Below, in pieces: positions 49,600-59,481 of a stretch of DNA of 64,000 nucleotides (the first letter of the stretch is position 1; each line of letters opens with the position of its first letter). The notes under the pieces were generated by a model. The model was not told the origin of the DNA. It searched no databases and saw only the letters and a program-made list of their open reading frames with translations. The position numbers and the translations under genes are program-made. Origin of the DNA: Agapetus fuscipes. Lineage: Eukaryota > Arthropoda > Insecta > Trichoptera > Glossosomatidae. The DNA is taken from the NCBI GenBank assembly GCA_951799405.1, contig OX637351.1, positions 3,504,251 through 3,568,250 on the forward strand, read 5' to 3'.

Positions 49600-50148
49600 T
49601 CCCAAAAGATACCATTTATATTGTCAAGTTTGCTCTTCGCTGGGTTTACAAAATCATAAACCTTTACCAGACACCGAACATCAATAGGTCCATCCAACCT
49701 TACAGCAAATGGGTATTCCTTAAGAGTTGGCGCTTTCAACAACCAAGCTCATTAACAGTCCGGTCAATAGCTTAGTTGGTAGAATGCTTGCATTCCATGC
49801 CGAGAGCAAAGGTTCGTTCTCCCCCGAGGGGGTCAGAAATGATTTCCTGTTTAGGTACATATATATTTCAAACCCTAAATAAATACCCGAAAGGTGTACT
49901 CAACCTTCACAAGAAATGAGAACCAGCCCCTCCGGGAGCTGGGAAAAGGCCCACTTCAACTGAAATGAAATAAGCGCCTTTGTAAGTGACACACTGTCAT
50001 AAAAGGCGCTATATAAATTTTGTATTAATAATAATAATTGGTGTCTGGCCGGCCCCCTTCCCCGTAAAAATAAATTAGTCCTAAATCGCCACATGCGACC
50101 CCTTCGGGGGTAACGCTGGCAATAAGTTAACCTATATGTCGCACGCTT
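49600..50148 (+). repeat. Dimeric SINE with internal insertion
   Basis: SINE-2 body, then SINE-1 head (TAGCTTAGTTGG) and body. Bases 49968-50040 are foreign and end in GGCGCTATATAAATTTTGTA plus AAT repeats, a typical L2/Deu-type retroposon 3' end, so they mark an insertion. Confidence 0.75.
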
Positions 50149-51181
50149 AATAATGAAGAAAAATAACTAAAAAATTGGGAAAATCGAGATTTTGTAATAA
50201 AACGCAAGAACAATGCGAGAAGAATAGGTAGAATGCGAAAGCCGTTCAATTTGGACGAATATGACCGAGATAAAACATCGGTCGCCTTTTTCATCCCATA
50301 CAAGTTGTACTGGTTGTCTGAACTTCAAACGTGATTTCCCAACATTCTTTTTTGAGTTTATTTATTTATTTATTTATTTATTAACGGCACTTAGTGCCTT
50401 TTACATGAAATGGTTACATAGTTTCAAAAATAACACAAATACATAAAAATACCAAAAAGATGTAAAGTATATGAAAGTAAAATGAAACAAATAAACACAA
50501 TAACAAAAACTATATAAAAATAAGAATAAAAATCAAAGTTACTATTTAGAGAAAAAATATAAATCAAAAAATATAAATCAAAAATCAAATGAAATATACA
50601 AGCAACAGAAATAAAAACAGAGTTATTGCTCTTTATGATTAAGCGGGCGTGCGATGTGTAACTTAGTTGCTTTGCTTCAGGGAAAATTAAAAAAAATGTG
50701 GGGAATCGTGAAACTACCGAAAAAAATATCGGGAATTCGAGAACTTCCCTACTTTTAGGGAAACAAAAAAAAACCACAGCACACCGAGAATGTGGGATGA
50801 AAAAAAAATGTGTCGCGCAGTAGTACATCGAGTATAAAGCATTGCGTTAATACTTAACCATCGCGTTAACATAAAAAAATAAAGAAAGTTAAAACACTCG
50901 CTAGAGGCGCTGTTCTAACTTCCATACTTTTTTTTTTATTCCCGCAAAGTTTTGTGTACTCGGTGTACAGTTTCTTATTGTACCAGTGGTGGTTCTAGGA
51001 ATTCAGTCCCGCACAGACTTTTCCCAAAAAAAAAATTTCCCGCAATCAAGTTTGGATTTTTTAAGTCTCGTGTAATTGAAGTGTCCTGAAAGAAATCAAT
51101 GCTGGAAATAAGAAATGTTAACGATTTTCCCAATTTTGTATTTTTTTTACAATATTAATGTCATGCTTCATTTTAGTCCAT
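50149..51181. other. Spacer with a TTTA microsatellite, no gene seen
   Basis: About seven TTTA repeats at 50357-50385. The 134-codon minus frame (50424-50828) is AT-rich and Phe/Ile-rich without a domain, and I regard it as chance. Confidence 0.5.
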
Positions 51182-52150
51182 CCATATATTATAATCGAAG
51201 TTGCAAATGAATCGATACTATCTAAATCTAAGTTGCAAAGATATGGATGTATCATTTGAGATTCATATAAAATGCATTCCCACAAGCAGACACGCATCAC
51301 TACGAGCTCACACATGCCGCATGTGGACCTACATTATAAAAACCCAATCTCAAATGAACATAAGCCCTGCAACTCTTGCCGACCTTCCCTGAAACAGCGG
51401 TGACATTGGCAAAGTGAACCATTTTCTACAGCATGGGTGGTCAGCCACATACCAACCTAAAAGCCAAGGAACATAAACAACAATTTACATTTGTTGAAAT
51501 CACAAATAAAAATAAAAATAAATGTATAAACATAAAAATTAATACTCGATACAAAATTCTAATTTAAAAAAAAAACCCTAGTCCTAGCCGCCAACATTAC
51601 AGATAAACCACCATTTCTTTCTGTCCTTACACACTTCTTTCGTTTCTTTCGACTCTGGATGACCAGAGTCATATCATTCTTCATACAAGCTCTCCTTTTA
51701 TTATGACTCCGGATATTCCATTCATTCGCAATTTAAAAAATTCGCAATAAAAAAAAAGTCCGGTCGATAGCTCAGTTGGTAGAGTGCTTGCATTCTACCC
51801 CGTGAGCTCGGGTTCGAATCCCACCGAGGAGGGTGTCAGAAATGATTTCCTATTTCGGTGTTTATTTCAAACCCCATAATAAAAATACCGGCAAGGTTTA
51901 CTCAGCCTTCACAAGAAATGAGTACCAGCCCCCTTGGGAGCTGGGAAACCCCCACTTCAACTGAAGTGGCAAGAAGTTACACTATATGTGTAGCTTAGTT
52001 GCGTTGCGTTGCGTTGGTCCATACATACCTCTCTCGGTCTTTCTCAACCACGACATCCATCTACTATTGCAACGTATACTTTCTTCGTCAGTCTTCCATC
52101 ATTCATTCTTTCCATATGTCCAAACCATCTTACCAGACTTCTTTTAATTA
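51182..52150 (-). mobile_element. LINE-A copy interrupted by a SINE-1
   Basis: 3'-end unit (51225-51475), UTR and ORF2 end (51590-51740). The ORF2 sequence resumes at 52017-52150 after the SINE-1. Confidence 0.85.
51763..52016 (+). repeat. SINE-1 nested in LINE-A
   Basis: Full head, body with a deletion of about 70 bp after CTTCAACTGAAGTGG, and GCGTT-repeat tail. Confidence 0.9.
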
Positions 52151-52207
52151 TTTAAAAAAGAGTGGTTACAAAGTAAACGCCTTATCTATTAACGATACTG
52201 CTCGAGT

Positions 52208-52548
52208 TTTTAAATCGATGGTTAAAAGGAAAAAGGGCATAAGCGACTTTCCATAAGCGAGATATAAACGCTATCCTACTTTTTAAAAAATCCGCTCATT
52301 CTAACGCGCCAACTCCCATAGCTCTACGATGATTTTTTTGTTGTTTATGCTCCAGCAAACCACTGCATTTTCGAAGTATCGTTTTGGTGTAACCGACAAG
52401 ATTTTGGCGTTTTTTGTTCTAAAGGCGCTTGTGACATAAATAGTTATGTCCATTTTTCTGCAATCTCCAACTTTAAACTGCTCTCCTGAACAATTTAGTT
52501 CTTTGTCGCTTATGCCCTATAATCTATCTCCTTTTAACCGTCGATGTA
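52208..52548. mobile_element. MITE-2 copy, reverse orientation relative to 20.65 kb
   Basis: Ends ATCGATGGTTAAAAGG and CCTTTTAACCGTCGATG. The inner blocks match 20.65-21.06 kb in reverse. Confidence 0.8.
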
Positions 52549-52561
52549 TTTTTTACCACTT

Positions 52562-52938
52562 TTAAATTCCTAAAACCTTTACCAATGACCGGTCACCAAA
52601 GGTCCATTCAGCCTTACAGCAACTGGGTCTTGCTTGAGAATTGGCGTTTTGTAGCGACGACGATCAAGCTCGTAAAAAGGTCGATAGCTCAATTGATAGA
52701 ATGCTTGCATTCCATGCCGAGAGCAAGGGTTCGATCTCAAAGGTTTACTCAGCCTTCACAAGAAATGAGAACCAGCCCCCTCGGGAGCTTGGAAACCCCC
52801 ACTTCAACTGAAAGTGGTTGGTTTGAGGCCGGCCTCCTTACCTGTAAAAATAAATAGGTCCCGAAGCACCACATGCAACCCCTTCGGGGAAACGCAGGCA
52901 AGAAGTTACACCATATGCGAGCTTAGTTGTGTTTTTTT
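52562..52938 (+). repeat. Dimeric SINE, 5'-truncated
   Basis: It starts in the SINE-2 body (AAACCTTTACCAATGACC) and continues through the SINE-1 type head to the 3' end. Confidence 0.85.
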
Positions 52939-53034
52939 TTAAGTAGGTACCTAGCTTATTCACACATAATTCGTGCCACCATAAACTCACACAACTCTGC
53001 TCACGCATGACGTAATATTTTAATAGGACATCAA

Positions 53035-53225
53035 ACTCCATGTCGCGCGCACTCCTCGTCTTGGCGGGCTTTCTTAGCGCCCAGCGCCCCCAGCAGCCTC
53101 GGCACATCTCCCTGCGTGACCCCCCTGAGACATAAAAATGCTTTCAGCAACCCGGCTGCCATCAGACACGGGGTATTGCGTGCTAGTGCCTTGTACAGAC
53201 CAAGGCAGTATTCTAACGCGCGTTA
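53035..53225 (-). other. Coding-like GC-rich patch, unrecognised
   Basis: A minus-strand frame open over about 61 codons ends at a TGA near 53033-53035. It includes GLYKALARNTPCLMAAGLLK and a Lys/Arg/Glu-rich end, and is preceded by an AG that could be a splice acceptor. A second minus frame through the same DNA is also open for about 90 codons. GC content is well above the surroundings. It could be a terminal exon of a host gene or an exon fragment, and I recognise no family. Confidence 0.25.
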
Positions 53226-53236
53226 ATTGAGTAAGT

Positions 53237-53472
53237 CTAATCTAAGTTGCAAAAATATGTAACATTAGGGTTTCACATTATTTGTATTGTAACAAGCAGA
53301 CACGTATAAGTTTTCGCTTAAACATGCCGCATGTGGACTTACAATATAAAAACCCAAATCTCAAATGAACATGCATCCTGCAACTCTTGCCTGAAACAGG
53401 GGATACATTGGCAAAGTGAACTTTTTTGTACAGTATGGGTGTTCAGACTCATACCAACTTATTAGTCAAGTA
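53237..53472 (-). repeat. LINE-A 3'-end element
   Basis: Antisense full-unit copy with a short internal deletion around the TTGCCTGAAACAGG block. Confidence 0.85.
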
Positions 53473-53486
53473 AATTATTAAAATTA

Positions 53487-53775
53487 ATCGGTGTTATGGC
53501 CGAGGGAGTCAAGTGGCTCATCTTTCTAGCGTATTTGGATTAGAATAACGTTGGTTCAATCCCCGCTTGGGTCATTAGCGTAGAATAACGTTGGTTCAAT
53601 CCCCGCTTGGGTCATTTGACCATAACTTTGATCCTGGTTCAACAGATGTCATAGGGTAATTATTAATTCATTAAAATATGCAATAATTATGAATTATTAC
53701 TTTATGATATCAATACCTGTTTCAGACCAGGCAGAATAGGTTGTCGAATTGCATTCCTCTTCAAAAAAATATATT
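53487..53775 (+). repeat. SINE-3 with duplicated B-box segment
   Basis: The head is GGTGTTATGGCCGAGGGAG, like a serine/leucine-type tRNA. The segment around GGTTCAATCCCCGCTTGGG occurs twice (53539-53576 and 53580-53617). The body ends at TTGCATTCCTCTTC with A-rich DNA. Confidence 0.8.
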
Positions 53776-53875
53776 TTTAAAATAAGAATAATAATAAAAA
53801 CGATAAATTATTCATTAATCATGTTAATACCTGTTTCTGGACAGCCAAAAAGAAGTGGTATTTTTTTTTTTAAAA
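53776..53875 (+). repeat. SINE-3 3' fragment
   Basis: TTAATACCTGTTTCTGGACA and a T/A-rich end, the terminal part of a second SINE-3 copy. Confidence 0.55.
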
Positions 53876-53949
53876 AACGTACCTATATTGCTATCAAAAG
53901 TTTCAATAAGTATTCAAAACATATTGCGAGAGTCGAAAATATTTTTTTA

Positions 53950-54213
53950 TAAATTCTACAAATTGAGCTATCGACCTTTTTACGAGCTTGGTCGTCGTCG
54001 CTACAAAGCGCCAATCCTCAAGCAAGACCCAGTTGCTGCAAGGCTTGATGGACCTTTTAGTGACTGGTGATTGGTAAAGGTTTATGAATTTTTCAACCCA
54101 GCGAAGAGAAAATTTGAAAATATGAATGGTACATTTTTTGTGCTCCGCCGGGATTCGAACCCACAACCTTCCATTCAGAGTCCGAAATGTTACCACTGAA
54201 CTACGGACCAGGA
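53950..54213 (-). repeat. Dimeric SINE, partial
   Basis: Antisense: start of the second head (TTGAGCTATCGACC), then SINE-2 body, B box and first head ending ACTACGGACC. Confidence 0.85.
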
Positions 54214-54524
54214 ACGAAATAAAAAGTATTTTTTCCAAAGTACATAAGTGCAAGACCGATGTCTTTTTTTAATTTAATACTCTAGCCCGAACATACTGAA
54301 CTGCTTACCTTTCTCACTGGTACCATCTGTAGAGCGGATAGTAAAAGCATATGGTGCGAAGTCGTATGTATTTGTTTATGGAGGTCTATGCTTTTTACAT
54401 GGGTTCCCCTGGTAGTGCAAGCAATTTGAGTTTATTTTAATAGACCTACTCGACGTCTTCACAAAACCTATGTTAGAATTATTCTAAGAAATTATTTTTT
54501 CCTTGTATTAATATTTTTCATACA
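54214..54524. other. Spacer, no gene seen
   Basis: No recognised feature. Confidence 0.45.
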
Positions 54525-55330
54525 TCTTGTATGCATTTTCACAAGCAAACTCGTACAAGTTCGCGCTTGTACATGCCACATGTGAACCTACAACATAAAA
54601 CCCAAACCACAAATGAACATGTTATGTTTTCATTGAAAGATACCTTCCAGGATGTACCTACAGGATACTTAGTCCGGCTAGCTATCATCAGCATCACTCT
54701 CAGGGCGTGGGGTTCTTTCCTTGGGTTGCTTACTTGTATTTTGGGAAGGGTTGTATATTAAAAGATAAGTTTAACATGAACAAATAAGGGTTTATTTACT
54801 TTAGTAATATGGGGGGAAAAGGGGAAATAAGGGAATGGCCCGACCTACACCTTGTCACTAAAACACTCCCTACTCTGTTGACTGGAGTTCCGAACTGAAG
54901 GCCTGGGGCAGCGCCCCAGGCTAGTGGCGGCTCACGAGGCGGACGCCTCCACACGTTTGAGCCCCTGGGTGGGCGCTCCTATGAACGTCTCTGGTCCACT
55001 AGGCCTTGTTGGCAGGAAATCCAAGTAGATGGGGAGGAGGGAGCTCCATGGTAATGCCCCCTCTTACACTACTTGGTGCTTGGTCGCCGACGTCTGACTC
55101 TCTTCACCTCTTGCCGAGAACTGATGAACGAAGGCCCGATTAGTTCGCACGGCGCAGTTCGGCCGCTTCCGAGACCGTTCGGCTCCGTTCGACCCACAAA
55201 ACACAATGTACACTTCGAGATTGTTCTTTCTATGTTATTTTAAAATAACATAACAAACATACACCCTGCAACTCTAGCCGACCTTTCATAAAACAGCGAT
55301 GACATTGGCCAAGTGAACCACTGTTTAATG
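54525..55330 (-). repeat. LINE-A 3'-end unit split by a solo LTR
   Basis: Antisense parts 54525-54619 and 55256-55330 join at AATGAACA/TACACCC once the LTR is removed. Confidence 0.85.
54620..55255. mobile_element. Solo LTR (636 bp)
   Basis: Ends TGTTATG...CATAACA (7-bp inverse), flanked by the 4-bp direct repeat AACA (54616-54619 and 55256-55259). The interior is GC-rich. A perfect hairpin GCCTGGGGC-AGC-GCCCCAGGC lies at 54901-54921. No ORF. It is probably left by recombination between the LTRs of a full element. Confidence 0.85.
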
Positions 55331-55829
55331 GAAAAAATACAAAAAACAAGTATTGAGTTACATCTCGAAAAATTCACGTCACAAATGTAACATAACAAAA
55401 TGATGAAAAAAATTCAGAGATGTGAGCATTTTTTTCATAACGCTATTTTGTTTGTGAAAATAATGCTGGGAATTTATTTTCAGCTACAAAAGCCTTTCCA
55501 ACACATTGTTGTGGGCTCTCCTTAAAAATGTTGAAAAATAAACCTTTTAGGAGTAAATTATTATTTTTTTAATGTAAGAATATGTTTATTGAAATCACAA
55601 TAGAGCGTTCTTCTTTTACTTTCTCTCCTTGCTATTTTTTTTAAGTGCCTGTTTCAATCTCAAAAAATATATAAGTGCCGGAAAGGTTTATTCATCTTTC
55701 ACAAAAAAAAAAATAGAAAAACCTACTTCAACTGAAATGGTTGTCGTAAGTCCGACCCCATTATCTGTGAAAATAAGTATTTTCCACTTTTACTAATCTG
55801 TATAACCACTAAGTTTAAATATATATATA
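55331..55829. other. Spacer with a decayed SINE-1
   Basis: 55640-55790 retains SINE-1 blocks (GCCGGAAAGGTTTATTCA, CTACTTCAACTGAAATGG). The rest has no recognised feature. Confidence 0.5.
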
Positions 55830-56070
55830 TTGGACCGGTCCGTAGTCCGTAGTGGCAACACTTCGGACTCGTAAATGGAAGGTTGTGGATTCGGATCCCG
55901 GCGGAGCACAAAAATTTACCATTTATATTTCGAATGAGCTCTTCGCTGGGTTGAAAAATTCATAAACCTTTACCAATGACCGGTCACCAAAGGTCCATCC
56001 AGCCTTACAGCAACTGGGTCTTGCTTGAGTATTGGTGCTTTGTAGCGACGACCAAGCTCGTACACCTCTG
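55830..56070 (+). repeat. SINE-2 copy
   Basis: Head with a small duplication (CCGTAGTCCGTAGTGG), B box GATTCGGATCCC and body to CCAAGCTCGTA, where it breaks. Confidence 0.88.
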
Positions 56071-56199
56071 CGGCACTACAACAAGTGTCATAGTCTCATA
56101 GACCCCTAGAGTCTTTAGAATCTAGGGAGTCTCCCGCACAGGATTTCATAAAAAAAATAAAAGAATTGTATTGAAAAGTATTTTAAAGAGAAATAAAAA

Positions 56200-56285
56200 A
56201 TATTAAATAAATAAATACATAGATTCCACACGCCACGTAAGAAGTTGCACTATGTATGCAGCTCAGTTAGGTTTACATATTTTTT
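56200..56285 (+). repeat. SINE-1 3' fragment
   Basis: AATAAATACATAGATTCCAC to GCAGCTCAGTTAGG, matching the SINE-1 end. Confidence 0.55.
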
Positions 56286-56303
56286 ACGTTTCACATATTT
56301 TAT

Positions 56304-56552
56304 AAGTTTCACCCTTGACTTATAAGTTGGTATGCAACTAACCACCCATGCTGTAGAAAATTATTCACTTTGCCAATGTCACCCCTATGTCAGGGAAGTT
56401 CGGCAAAAGTTGTAGGGTTTATGCTCATTTGAGGTTTGCATTTTATTTGTAAGTACACATTCAGCATTTGTAAGCGCAAACTACACGTGTCTGTTTGTGG
56501 GCATGCATTTGATATGAGCTTCAAATGTTAATATATATTTGCAAAAATTATA
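56304..56552 (+). repeat. LINE-A 3'-end element
   Basis: Full-unit copy from CCCTTGACTTATAAG to a degraded ATTATAG tail. Confidence 0.85.
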
Positions 56553-56570
56553 GACATAGAGTAGGGTGGC

Positions 56571-56842
56571 CATCCGGGATGCAATAATTATTAAATAAAA
56601 AAAATAAAAACAATAAATCTCTCGAAAAGAACAAAAAAAGAGAGAAAAAAAAAGTAATACAATAGTTGGAACCAACGGGGTGACAACGCGTTGTAACCGG
56701 GCGATTATTTAGGACTTCCATCCCCCCCAATTAAGCGCCGAGTGGGAATTCCTTTTCCCTAATTTATGGTCACCGGATAAATTATCCTTGTGAGATAATA
56801 AATAATACGATACAAGTGCTTGTGAATTATTGTCACCCTACT
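56571..56842. mobile_element. Possible small inverted-repeat transposon
   Basis: AGTAGGGTGGCCA and TGTCACCCTACT at the two ends are nearly inverse and have the TAGGG start common in hAT elements. I could not find a clear 8-bp target duplication. Confidence 0.35.
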
Positions 56843-56907
56843 GGCGGCAGACCATCCGCAATTTTTTTTCCAAGAAATATACTTCTCATTGTTTTATTTT
56901 TTTGTAA

Positions 56908-57479
56908 CGCAACTAAGCTACGCATATAGTGTAACTTGTTGCCTGCGTTATCCCCGAAGGGGTCGCATGTGGCGTTTCGGGACCTATTTATATTCACGGA
57001 ACCCCTTTGTATTGGGGTGTGGGTTCTCATTTCTTGTGAAGACTTAGTACACCTTAGAATTGAACCATTGCTCTCGGCATGGAATGGAAGCATTATACCA
57101 ATTGAGCTATCGACCTTTTTACAAGCTTGGTCGTCCTCGCTACAAAGCGCCAATTCTCAAGCAAACCCAGTTGCTGTAAGGCTGAATGGCCCTTTCAGTA
57201 ACCGGTCTTTGGTAAAGGATTTGTGATTTTTTTCAACCCAGCGAAGAGCATATTTGGAAATATAAATGGTATACTTTTGTGCTCCGCTGGGATCCGAATC
57301 CACAACCTTCCATTTACGAGTCCGAAGTGTTGCCACTGGAACACGGATCGGTCCAAGATGCAAACGACACGCGGTGTTCCTGAGCGGTAACCCATCCAAG
57401 TAGCATCCGCGCCCAATTTTGCTTTTAACTTCGGGGATCTGATGGGAACCAGTGCTTTCAACATGGTATCGTCGTTGAC
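56908..57479 (-). mobile_element. Full-length 5S-tRNA-tRNA composite SINE
   Basis: Read on the minus strand: 5S-derived head (57479-57361), short spacer, SINE-2 tRNA-like head (about 57353-57285) and body. Then a SINE-1 type tRNA-like head (about 57117-57050) and shortened body lead to TTAGTTGCGTT. A 36-bp direct repeat (56872-56907 and 57480-57515) starts exactly at the 5S 5' end and ends at the SINE 3' end. The three-part unit was therefore retroposed as one RNA. No ORF; it must use LINE enzymes. Confidence 0.92.
57361..57479 (-). rRNA. 5S rRNA-derived SINE head
   Basis: 119 nt colinear with 5S rRNA: GTCAACGACGATACC start, AAGCACTGGTTCCCATCAGA, ACCGCTCAGGAACACCGCG end. It is diverged from the copy at 26.4 kb and not a functional 5S gene. 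Confidence 0.85.
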
Positions 57480-57569
57480 AAGAAATATACTTCTCATTGT
57501 TTTATTTTTTTGTAAACAATTTAAAAGATAACTAATGTATGCACAACAACAACCAAAAATATACTAATC

Positions 57570-57900
57570 TCCGGTCGATAGCTCAGTTGGTAGAGTGCTT
57601 GCACTCCATGCCGTGAGCTCGGGTTCTAATCCCACCGAGGGTGTCAGAAATGATTTCCCGTTTCGGTGTTTATTTCAATCCCCAAAATAAAATACCTGCA
57701 AGTTTTACTCAGCCTTCACAAGAAATGAGTACCAGCCCTCTCGGGAGCTGGGAAACCCCCACTTCAACTGAAGTGGTTGGCTTAAGGCCACGGCTCCCTT
57801 ACCTGTAGAAATAAATAGGTTCAACTCGTAACGTGCGACCCCTTCGGGGATAACGCGGCAAGAAGTTACACTATATGCTTAGCTTACTTGCGTTTTTTTT
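57570..57900 (+). repeat. SINE-1, full length
   Basis: Complete copy with head (TAGCTCAGTTGG, GGGTTCTAATCCC), body and the AGCTTACTTGCG end. Confidence 0.9.
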
Positions 57901-58376
57901 AAGTTGCATTGGACTATTTTTTTGTTTTTCAATGGGAAATAAGCTGCATATATAGTGCAACTTCATATCGTGTTGTAAGATGGTTGGCAGAGTCCTATTC
58001 ACGAAATTTTAAATCTGAATTTAGAAAGTAAAATATAGTTTTTTTATTATACTTTTGCTTCTATAGAGTGCTAGACTTGAAAAAAAGTTATAAAACGTCT
58101 TTGAATACCTAATCATTATTGAATAAAAAAGCAATTTAAAATTCTTACAACCAAATTATCAGAGAAAAATCAAATTAGTAAAAATAAGTCTTACAAAAAA
58201 TACAAAATAAAGTTTGAAAATAACTTTCTGATCTCGGCAATTTACATTTTCAATTTTAATTCCAATTTGGTATTTCAAGAAAAATATATCTCATTTATTT
58301 CTTAATTTAATTTGTGAATACATTGTTTTATTAAAATCTTACATTTATTTTTTCTCTTTGTTTCAGATCAATGCAG
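57901..58376. other. AT-rich stretch upstream of the GPCR, putative intron end
   Basis: AT-rich DNA ending in a strong pyrimidine tract and TTTCAG (58349-58376), which would serve as a 3' splice site for a GPCR leader exon. Confidence 0.4.
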
Positions 58377-59481
58377 ATGGCAGAAAAAAAAAACAACATT
58401 TTTTTTTAATAAAATCTTGAGAATAACTCTTGAAGAAAAAAAACAGATATTCCCGACTCAATGAAATACATTTGGAAATAAATCTCTTTGACAATTAAAT
58501 GATAAATGATTCTCTATTGAATGAGAAATATCACCGCTCGAGACATCTCATCGATTTGTCAACTAATTGAAAATGTCATCTCGTTTCATAAATATCCCCT
58601 CGAGATATTGTATGACATCTTGCGACTGTGAAAAGATATCGTATATCCTACAAGACTTCAATGGAAATACACAATAAGTAACCAGAAAACGAGATAGAAC
58701 ATTAATAAATAAATGAAAAAGCTCATCAAAGAAATTGTTTTATCAGAGGTAAATAAATTGATCAACTTTTATTTATTAATACAAACAAAAACTGAAATTG
58801 ATATTTAGAATGTGATTAAAGTTATTTCATTTTAAATTATTAATATATTAAAAATAAAAAAATAAGGAAATGCAATAGTGAAAATAAATTTGTGAATTTT
58901 TATCTTAAAAAAAATAATCTTCTCCGAGATGCTTAAAAGATAAATTAAATTTATTAAAATATGAATTTTAAATAAGCTTTTGAATTTATGGTAGAAGTGT
59001 GTTTTAAGAGTTTTACATGAATTAGATTCTGTAGTAAAATTTTTAACACACTGTAACGCGGATGTTTTAAAAAGGAACGCCAGTGAAACTTCAAGTCTTC
59101 CCAAGGGGCAAATTCTTTTTAAAAACAGTCCACAAAGTAACAGTAAAAATTGCATAAATTGTAAAGGCGTACGAGAATAAAAAATGTGAAAAAAACATGG
59201 GAAAATTGTGAAAAAAAAAACAGCAGTTTTTTCAGTGACTTTGAGGAAAAGTTCACAAGCTATAAAAAATAGATTGGGAGTTGTGAAAAAAAATTGGTCC
59301 CGAAAAAACTGTGCTTTAAAAGGAGAATGTGGATATTTTAATAAAAATGTGTTTAAAAAATGTAAAACCATGTGTAAAACACATTTTGTATTTGATTAAT
59401 ACAAGAACAAATAATATTAATAAGGATTTGAAAAAACTACTCTTAAATAATCGTTAAAAGAATGGACGAGTAAGCTTCAAG
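58377..59481 (+). other. Putative 5' untranslated exon of the GPCR gene
   Basis: It follows the splice-acceptor-like TTTCAG and runs without interruption into the GPCR start codon. It is AT-rich, and frames within it are short or low complexity (including an antisense 179-codon frame that I regard as chance). Proof would need transcripts. Confidence 0.35.
59462..59473 (+). promoter_or_regulatory. Upstream mini-ORF of the GPCR mRNA
   Basis: ATG GAC GAG TAA ends eight bases before the main start codon. A three-codon uORF this close could lower or gate translation of the receptor by reinitiation. Confidence 0.45.

Noticed and set aside
50424..50828. 134-codon minus-strand frame
   Set aside because: AT-rich, aromatic and Ile-rich. 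No conserved motif, and it crosses simple-sequence DNA.
58832..59371. 179-codon antisense frame upstream of the GPCR
   Set aside because: Phe/Ile/Leu-rich translation of AT-rich DNA, opposite to the likely leader exon, with no domain.
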